Assembly: GCF_003057875.1 (NCBI RefSeq)
Contig: NZ_PYXZ01000013.1
Location: forward strand, 427 to 64,426
From: Nocardioides currus
GTDB taxonomy: Bacteria > Actinomycetota > Actinomycetes > Propionibacteriales > Nocardioidaceae
Reading direction: 5' to 3'
DNA: 64,000 bases
Below are positions 59,560 to 64,000 of the stretch, piece after piece. The notes under the pieces were generated by a model. The model had not been told where the DNA came from, did no database searches, and saw nothing but the letters and a program-made list of their open reading frames with translations. Position 1 is the stretch's first letter, and each line of letters begins with the position of its first letter. Position numbers and translations under genes: made by a program.

Positions 59560-60144
59560 CTACTTCTTCGACTTCTTCTTGCCCTTCTTGCCCTTGCCGG
59601 TCGCGGAGGCGGCCGCCTTGCCGGCCTGATCGATCACCAGCTGGGCCGCCTCGGTGGCCTTGCGGGTGTTCTTCTCCATCGTGGCGGTCATGTCGGCGAG
59701 GGCCTTGCGCACCTCGTCGGCGACCCGCGTCGCGACCTCGCGCGCGACCCGCTCGGCGGTCTCCTGGGCGATCTTCTGCGCGGCGACCGCTGAGTCGATC
59801 GCCTGCACGCCGGCCGCGGTGGCCTTGGCGACCGGCGTGCGTCGCGGGTCGCTCGGCACAGTCGTCGCGGCCGGCGCGGCGTCCACGATGGGGGCCGGCG
59901 CCTGCACGGCGGGCGTCTTCTTCGCCGTCGCCTTGCTCGCCGCCGCGGAGGTCTTCCTGGCCGCCGGCGACTTCTTCGCCGTCGTCCTCTCCGTCTTCTT
60001 CGCTGCCGTGGAGGTCTTCTTCGTCGCGGGCGTCTTCGTCGCGGTGGTCTTCTTGGTGGTCTTCTTGGTGGTCTTCTTCGCGGCCGTGGTCGTGGTCTTC
60101 TTCGTCGCGGCCTTCTTGGCGGGCGTGCTCGGGGTCTCGCTCAT
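59560..60144 (-). CDS. histone H1-like, Lys/Thr/Ala-rich nucleoid protein
   Basis: A 194-residue, highly basic protein. Residues about 5-80 are H1-like: repeats of AAKK, KKTT and KTTA coded by related 12-15 bp DNA units. The segment 95-172 is an acidic-to-neutral amphipathic helix (VQAIDSAVAAQKIAQETAERVAREVATRV). It ends in KGKKGKKKSKK. Such proteins bind DNA through the Lys-rich tails. The ATG at 60144 follows GAGGAG by about 9 nt. Convergent end 1 nt from the SPOR-like gene. Family: actinobacterial Lys-rich nucleoid proteins (composition-based). Confidence 0.82.
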   Translation of the reverse strand: MSETPSTPAKKAATKKTTTTAAKKTTKKTTKKTTATKTPATKKTSTAAKKTERTTAKKSPAARKTSAAASKATAKKTPAVQAPAPIVDAAPAATTVPSDPRRTPVAKATAAGVQAIDSAVAAQKIAQETAERVAREVATRVADEVRKALADMTATMEKNTRKATEAAQLVIDQAGKAAASATGKGKKGKKKSKK

Positions 60145-60216
60145 GGGAGGTGCTCCTCGTCGACGCGGGTGGGTTCGCCCCGATCCTGCCGGGGCGAGCG
60201 TCACCTGTCACTCGTG

Positions 60217-60222
60217 TACGGT
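60217..60222 (+). promoter_or_regulatory. -10 box (TACGGT) of leaderless small membrane protein gene
   Basis: TACGGT is followed by 7 nt and the GTG at 60230. It supports that start over an in-frame GTG at 60221 that would overlap the box. Confidence 0.45.
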
Positions 60223-60229
60223 GCGCCGG

Positions 60230-60514
60230 GTGCCAGACGAGGAACCCGCTCGCGCCGCCGACGCCTCGCCGTACGCCTTCGCCGGGATGATCGGCCTGGC
60301 CGCCGTCTTCTTCCTCGTCGCCGCCACCCCGACCGTCGTCGACGCGCCGTGGTGGGCGGTCGCGCTGCTCCTCGTGGGGTGGGCAGCCGGGCTGGTGCAG
60401 GGCTGCCGCTGGTTCGTACGCCGCCCGGTGGCCGTGCTCGTGCTGTCGGTCGCCCTCGGGGTCGGCTGGTTCGCGGTCGTGCTCGCCGGTGCCCGCTGGT
60501 TCGACTGGGCCTGA
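60230..60514 (+). CDS. small three-helix membrane protein
   Basis: A 94-residue membrane protein with three hydrophobic segments (about 16-36, 41-60 and 69-90). The first 12 residues are charged. The pattern resembles DUF2530-like actinobacterial proteins, but the match is weak. The GTG at 60230 has TACGGT 7 nt upstream. It lies between the divergent histone-like gene and a convergent PQQ-type dehydrogenase gene. No function can be assigned. Confidence 0.72.
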   Translation: MPDEEPARAADASPYAFAGMIGLAAVFFLVAATPTVVDAPWWAVALLLVGWAAGLVQGCRWFVRRPVAVLVLSVALGVGWFAVVLAGARWFDWA

Positions 60515-60539
60515 CCCCCGGCGGCTCGGCGCTGCGTGC

Positions 60540-61742
60540 TCAGCGGGGCGAGACGCGCAGGATGCGGTCGTCGTTGCCGGCGTTGCTCGTCGTGACCAGC
60601 AGGTCGCCGTTGGGCAGCGACGTCACGGAACGCAGCCGTCCGTAGCGCTGGAGCGCCGGCGGGGTGGCGACGTCCATCTGGGCCAGGCCGGCGTCGAAGC
60701 GGATGAGGAGCAGGCGCTCGCCGCCGAGTGCGGCGACGGCCAGCGAGTCGGCGTACGCACCCCACTGGTCGCCCGAGGTCCAGGCGGCGCCGGAGGTCGC
60801 GATCGTCGGGGTGCCCGAGGTCCAGATCGCCTCGGTCTGCTCGCCCGGCAGGGACTGGTCGGTCATCGGCACGCTCTCGTCGTAGCCGGGGCCGGGGTTC
60901 CAGCCGTAGTCGGCGCCGGCGAGGACGGCGTTGACCTCGTCGTCGCGGTAGGAGCCGTGCTCGATGCTGACGATCGACCCGTCGGCCCGCTGGGCCAGGC
61001 CCTGCACGTTGCGGTGACCGTAGTTGTAGACGAGTCGCTGGCGCGGGTCGCTCGCGTCGGCGAACGGGTTGTCGGGCATGGCCTTGCCGGTGCGACGGTC
61101 GACGCGCAGCACCTTGCCGCCCAGCGAGGTCAGCGTGCGCGGGTTGGCCGGGTCGGCGGCGTCGCCGGTGCCGACGTAGAGCGCCTTGCTGTCCGCGTCG
61201 AGCAGCACCCGGCACCCGCCGTGGCGCCCGCTCGTGGTGGGCAGCCCGGTGACGACGTGGCGCACCAGCGACGCCTTGCGCTCGTTGGCGCTCAGCTTCC
61301 ACATCGACACCCGCACGTCGTGCGCGGACCCCTGTTGCCAGCCCTGGCAGGTCCAGAACCGCCGGGTCTTCGCGAACCTCGGGTCGACCGCGATCGACAT
61401 CAGGCCGGTCTCGCCCGAGACCCAGACGCTCGAGCGCGGGAAGCGGACGGTGCGGCGCTTGCCCTTGCGCACGACGCTCAGCCGCGCCTTGTCGCGCTCG
61501 GTGACCAGCAGGCCGCCCGTCCCGATCGACTGCACGTCCCACGGGATGGAGAGCCCGCCGACGATCGTCCGCACACGGAGGTCGGGCACGGCGGGGGCCG
61601 CGGCCCGTGTGGCCGCCTCGATCGAGGCGGTGCCGCCGGCGGCGCGGTTGGCCTCTGCGGCGGGGCCGGTCAGCGCGAGGGCGCCGACGGCGAGGGCGAT
61701 CGAGACTGCTCCGGACAGGGTGCGGCTGGCGCGGGAGGTCAT
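60540..61742 (-). CDS. secreted PQQ-dependent sugar dehydrogenase (Asd type), copy 1
   Basis: A 400-residue exported six-bladed beta-propeller of the soluble aldose dehydrogenase family. A signal peptide occupies about 1-32 (GAVSIALAVGALALTGPAAEA). The family marks are GLSIPWDVQSI, GETGLMSIAVDPRF, TSGRHGGCRVLLDAD (a catalytic-His region), NYGHRNVQGLAQ and DADYGWNPGPGYDES-like loop. It probably oxidises sugars with PQQ outside the membrane, if PQQ is available; no pqq genes are in the window. It is a close paralogue of the next gene upstream. TAGCGT lies 6 nt before its start (leaderless). Confidence 0.87.
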   Translation of the reverse strand: MTSRASRTLSGAVSIALAVGALALTGPAAEANRAAGGTASIEAATRAAAPAVPDLRVRTIVGGLSIPWDVQSIGTGGLLVTERDKARLSVVRKGKRRTVRFPRSSVWVSGETGLMSIAVDPRFAKTRRFWTCQGWQQGSAHDVRVSMWKLSANERKASLVRHVVTGLPTTSGRHGGCRVLLDADSKALYVGTGDAADPANPRTLTSLGGKVLRVDRRTGKAMPDNPFADASDPRQRLVYNYGHRNVQGLAQRADGSIVSIEHGSYRDDEVNAVLAGADYGWNPGPGYDESVPMTDQSLPGEQTEAIWTSGTPTIATSGAAWTSGDQWGAYADSLAVAALGGERLLLIRFDAGLAQMDVATPPALQRYGRLRSVTSLPNGDLLVTTSNAGNDDRILRVSPR

Positions 61743-61748
61743 GTCCCG

Positions 61749-61754
61749 ACGCTA
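61749..61754 (-). promoter_or_regulatory. -10 box (TAGCGT) of leaderless dehydrogenase copy 1
   Basis: TAGCGT on the reverse strand, 6 nt before the ATG at 61742. It means copy 1 probably has its own promoter, not only read-through from copy 2. Confidence 0.45.
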
Positions 61755-61798
61755 GCCCAGTGGTCCCGCTCCCGGCGAGGCACAGCGCGGCGAGGCCG

Positions 61799-62986
61799 TC
61801 AGCGCGGCGAGACCCGGATGACGTGGTCGATGGCGCCGTTGGAGGTGGTGACGAGGAGGTCGCCGTTGTCGGCGGAGGTCACCGACCGCAGCCGGCCGAA
61901 CTTCATCAGGCTCTCGGGTGTCTCGACCCACTCGAGCACACCCGCGTCGTCGAACTTCATGAACACCATCTGCTGGGTCTTGAGGCAGGCCACGGCCAGC
62001 GTGCCGTCGAGCACCCCCCACTGCTTCCCCTCGACCCAGCGCGCACCCGAGGTGGCGAGGGTCGGGAAGCCCGAGGTCCACTTCGCGTCGCGCTGACCGC
62101 CGGGCAGGAAGTGGTCGGTCATCTCCACCGTCTCGTCGTACGGCGGTCGCGGGTCCCAGCCGTAGTCGCCGCCGGGGCGCAGCAGGTTGACCTCGTCGTC
62201 GCGGTAGCTGCCCTGCTCGACCGACCAGATCGTGCCGTCCTCGCGCTGGGCCAGCCCCTGCACGTTGCGGTGGCCGAAGGTGAAGACGTAGGCCCGGTTG
62301 CCGCCGTCGGCGTAGAACGGGTTGTCCGGCCACGGCTCGCCCGTGCGCCGATCGAGGCGCAGCACCTTGCCGCCGAGGGTGTCGAGGTTGCGGGAGTTCC
62401 CGGACACGTGCGCGTCACCGGTGCCCACGAGGAGGGCGCCGGACGTGCGGTCGATCAGGAGCCGGCACCCACCGTGCTGGCCGGTCGTGGCCGGGATGCC
62501 CGCCACCAGCAGCCGGGGCTTGCGGACCTTGCGGCGGACGAGCTTCCACGACATCACCCGGACGTCGTGGCCGGTCGTCGTGGTCCCGCCCTGGCAGGTG
62601 TAGATGCGGCGGTTCTTTCGGAAGTCGGGGTCGATGGCCAGCGACATCAGCCCGGTCTCGATCGAGACCCACACGTCCTCGCTGGGGAAGTCGACCCGGC
62701 GGCGCTCGCCGCGGGTGATCCGGGTCAGGTGGGCGTTGTTGCGCCCGGTGACCAGCAGGCTGCCCGACGGCAGCTGCTGGACGTCCCACGGGACGCGGAA
62801 CCCCGCGGCCAGCTCGCGGACCTTGAGCCGGGGCAGCGTGCGGACCTCGCCCTGGAGCGTGCCGACCGTCGCCGGCTCGCGGCGCTCCGCATGATCCGGA
62901 CGGTCCGACCCGTCGGCGGCGACGCCGTGCGGGGTGGTGAGCAGGCTGACGCCCAGGACGACGACGACCAGCAGAGCACGGCGCAT
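61799..62986 (-). CDS. secreted PQQ-dependent sugar dehydrogenase (Asd type), copy 2
   Basis: A 395-residue paralogue of copy 1 with the same order of motifs: GFRVPWDVQQLPSG, ETGLMSLAIDPDF, TTGQHGGCRLLIDR, TFGHRNVQGLAQRED and DYGWDPRPPYDE. The signal peptide is short and hydrophobic (LLVVVVLGVSLLTTPHGVAA). The linker to the propeller is more acidic and Arg-rich. The duplication places two similar exported oxidases head-to-tail, 56 nt apart. TATGGT 6 nt before its ATG suggests a leaderless transcript. The substrate may differ from copy 1 (inference). Confidence 0.87.
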   Translation of the reverse strand: MRRALLVVVVLGVSLLTTPHGVAADGSDRPDHAERREPATVGTLQGEVRTLPRLKVRELAAGFRVPWDVQQLPSGSLLVTGRNNAHLTRITRGERRRVDFPSEDVWVSIETGLMSLAIDPDFRKNRRIYTCQGGTTTTGHDVRVMSWKLVRRKVRKPRLLVAGIPATTGQHGGCRLLIDRTSGALLVGTGDAHVSGNSRNLDTLGGKVLRLDRRTGEPWPDNPFYADGGNRAYVFTFGHRNVQGLAQREDGTIWSVEQGSYRDDEVNLLRPGGDYGWDPRPPYDETVEMTDHFLPGGQRDAKWTSGFPTLATSGARWVEGKQWGVLDGTLAVACLKTQQMVFMKFDDAGVLEWVETPESLMKFGRLRSVTSADNGDLLVTTSNGAIDHVIRVSPR

Positions 62987-62992
62987 GCCGCG

Positions 62993-62998
62993 ACCATA
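62993..62998 (-). promoter_or_regulatory. -10 box (TATGGT) of leaderless dehydrogenase copy 2
   Basis: TATGGT on the reverse strand, 6 nt before the ATG at 62986, directly abutting the panB stop. Confidence 0.45.
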
Positions 62999-62999
62999 G

Positions 63000-63854
63000 T
63001 CAGAAGGTGTGCTCGGTCCCGGGGAACGCGCCGCTGCGGACGTCGTCGGCGTAGGCGCGGGCGCCCTCGAGGAGCACGGAGTGCACGTCGGCGTACTGCT
63101 TGACGAACCTGGCCATCCGGCCGGTGCGCAACCCGAAGGCGTCCTGCCAGACCAGCACCTGGCCGTCGCATCCGTTGCCGGCGCCGATGCCGATGGTGGG
63201 GATGGTCAGCTCCTTGCTGATCTGCTCGGCGACGTCGCCGGGCACCATCTCCATCACGACGGCGAAGGCGCCCGCCTCCTGGACCGCACGGGCGTCGGCC
63301 AGGACGCGTTCGCTCGCGTCGCCGCGGCCCTGCACGCGGTAGCCGCCGAGGGTGTGCTCGGACTGGGGCGTGAAGCCGATGTGCGCCATCACCGGGATGC
63401 CACCCCGGGTGCACTTCTCGATCACGGGTGCCATCTCGGCGCCGCCCTCGAGCTTCACGGCGTGCGCGCCCGCCTCCTTCATGAAGCGGACGGCGGTGAG
63501 GTAGCCCTGCTCGGGGGAGGCCTGGTAGCTGCCGAAGGGCAGGTCGCCGACGACCATCGCGCGACTGACGCTGCGGGTGACGGCGCGGGTGAGGGGCAGG
63601 AGCTCGTCGACCGTGATCGGGAGCGAGGTCTCGTTGCCGAGGACGTTGTTGGAGGCGGAGTCGCCCACCAGCAGCAGGTCGATGCCGGCCTCGTCGAAGG
63701 TCTGGGCGGTGTACATGTCGTAGGCCGTCAGCATCGTGATCTTCTCGCCGCGCTCCTTCATCTCCCGGAGGTGATGGGTGCGGACCTTCCTGATCGGCGC
63801 GGTCGTCGCTGCGGGCGTGCTGCCACTGCCGTACGGCGCGGTCTCTTCGCTCAT
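63000..63854 (-). CDS. panB: 3-methyl-2-oxobutanoate hydroxymethyltransferase
   Basis: A 284-residue enzyme that forms ketopantoate for pantothenate and CoA synthesis. MLTAYDMYTAQTFDEAGIDLLLVGDS (near 40-65), PFGSYQ, VKLEGG and VPGDVAEQISKEL are the family signatures. Mg ligands Asp (in VGDS) and later Asp and Glu are in place. The ATG at 63854 is chosen because GGAGGAG lies about 8 nt upstream; a 7-residue-longer start lacks that spacing. It is on the same strand as and upstream of the dehydrogenase pair, whose promoter box abuts its stop. Confidence 0.95.
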   Translation of the reverse strand: MSEETAPYGSGSTPAATTAPIRKVRTHHLREMKERGEKITMLTAYDMYTAQTFDEAGIDLLLVGDSASNNVLGNETSLPITVDELLPLTRAVTRSVSRAMVVGDLPFGSYQASPEQGYLTAVRFMKEAGAHAVKLEGGAEMAPVIEKCTRGGIPVMAHIGFTPQSEHTLGGYRVQGRGDASERVLADARAVQEAGAFAVVMEMVPGDVAEQISKELTIPTIGIGAGNGCDGQVLVWQDAFGLRTGRMARFVKQYADVHSVLLEGARAYADDVRSGAFPGTEHTF

Positions 63855-63951
63855 GCTCTGATCTCCTCCAGACATCTCGCAGCTCCCGGTCGGAGTCCAC
63901 GGACGCCTTCAGGCTAGACCGCGTCGAGGGGGTACGGCGCTGTGTGAAGCG

Positions 63952-64000
63952 TCACTGCCCGATCAGCTCTGTCAGGCTCGACGGCCCGGCGTCGACCTCG
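63952..64000 (-). CDS. 3' end of a gene running off the right edge
   Basis: On the reverse strand one frame stays open from the window edge and ends with LTELIGQ and a TGA at 63952-63954. Only about 15 residues are visible, so the family cannot be told and a chance frame is possible. About 97 nt of apparently gene-free sequence separate it from panB. Confidence 0.35.
   Translation of the reverse strand, partial: EVDAGPSSLTELIGQ

Noticed and set aside
59930..60130. KTT/AAK-coding repeats in the histone-like gene as a mobile or CRISPR-like repeat
   Set aside because: Codon-level repetition of a Lys-rich tail; no spacers, flanking repeats or cas genes.

Overview
The window is very GC-rich chromosomal DNA with tightly packed genes, many GTG starts and many 4-base ATGA/GTGA overlaps. 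Together with the FasR-type fatty-acid locus, a DUF3052 gene beside homodimeric aceE, a DUF3145 gene and SigE-type sigma factor, this points to an actinobacterium. A Nocardioides-like member of the Propionibacteriales is my best guess (inference). I see no phage, transposon, plasmid or CRISPR sequence.

Layout. 0-3.4 kb: an RG-repeat TPR-like protein, DUF3145, a YibE/F membrane protein and a small secreted protein. 3.4-16.7 kb: type II fatty-acid synthesis and pyruvate dehydrogenase. The reverse-strand genes are fasR, then fabD-fabH-acpP-fabF-accD, and aceE; DUF3052, an acyl-CoA synthetase and ahpE lie on the forward strand. From memory this resembles the M. tuberculosis ahpE-DUF3052-aceE-fasR-fabD-acp-kas-accD6 neighbourhood. 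16.8-23.2 kb: tRNA-Val, a CoA ligase, Nif3, a zinc-ribbon protein, YaaA, an RNB ribonuclease and a small secreted protein. 23.2-28.1 kb: a two-component system, then a cassette of a 43-residue Arg/Gly/Thr peptide, a hairpin, an ABC exporter and a Ser/Thr kinase. 28.1-33.8 kb: an oxidoreductase-threonine deaminase fusion, a hydrolase, a YjdF-like membrane protein, two LuxR-type regulators and a GlsB-type membrane protein. 33.9-44.3 kb: protocatechuate and 4-hydroxybenzoate catabolism (pcaHGBC, an IclR regulator, pobA and an aromatic-acid transporter), with unrelated small genes between. 44.4-54.6 kb: a SigE-type sigma factor and its membrane partner; a seven-gene coupled reverse-strand operon (glycosyltransferases, methyltransferase, molybdopterin oxidoreductase, membrane protein, response regulator, histidine kinase); and, beyond it, a large membrane protein, an epimerase and mtnP. 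54.7-64 kb: RNase P RNA, the ATP-grasp/alpha-E/transglutaminase operon, map, a SPOR-like peptide, a histone-like protein, two tandem PQQ-type sugar dehydrogenases and panB.

How genes work together. FabD, FabH, ACP, FabF and the carboxyltransferase make and use malonyl units under FasR. PobA, PcaHG, PcaB and PcaC convert 4-hydroxybenzoate to 3-oxoadipate enol-lactone; the later steps (pcaD, pcaIJ, pcaF) are not in the window. Three similar 15-bp TTCC-N7-GGAA sites lie before pcaH/iclR, pobA and the transporter, and suggest one IclR regulon.

The least explained parts are the peptide-exporter-kinase cassette at 25.2-28.1 kb, the FabD with a C-terminal BCCP-like domain lacking the acceptor lysine, the oxidoreductase-IlvA fusion, and a repeated promoter layout: TANNNT 6-8 nt before a start codon in at least 15 genes, which implies widespread leaderless transcription.
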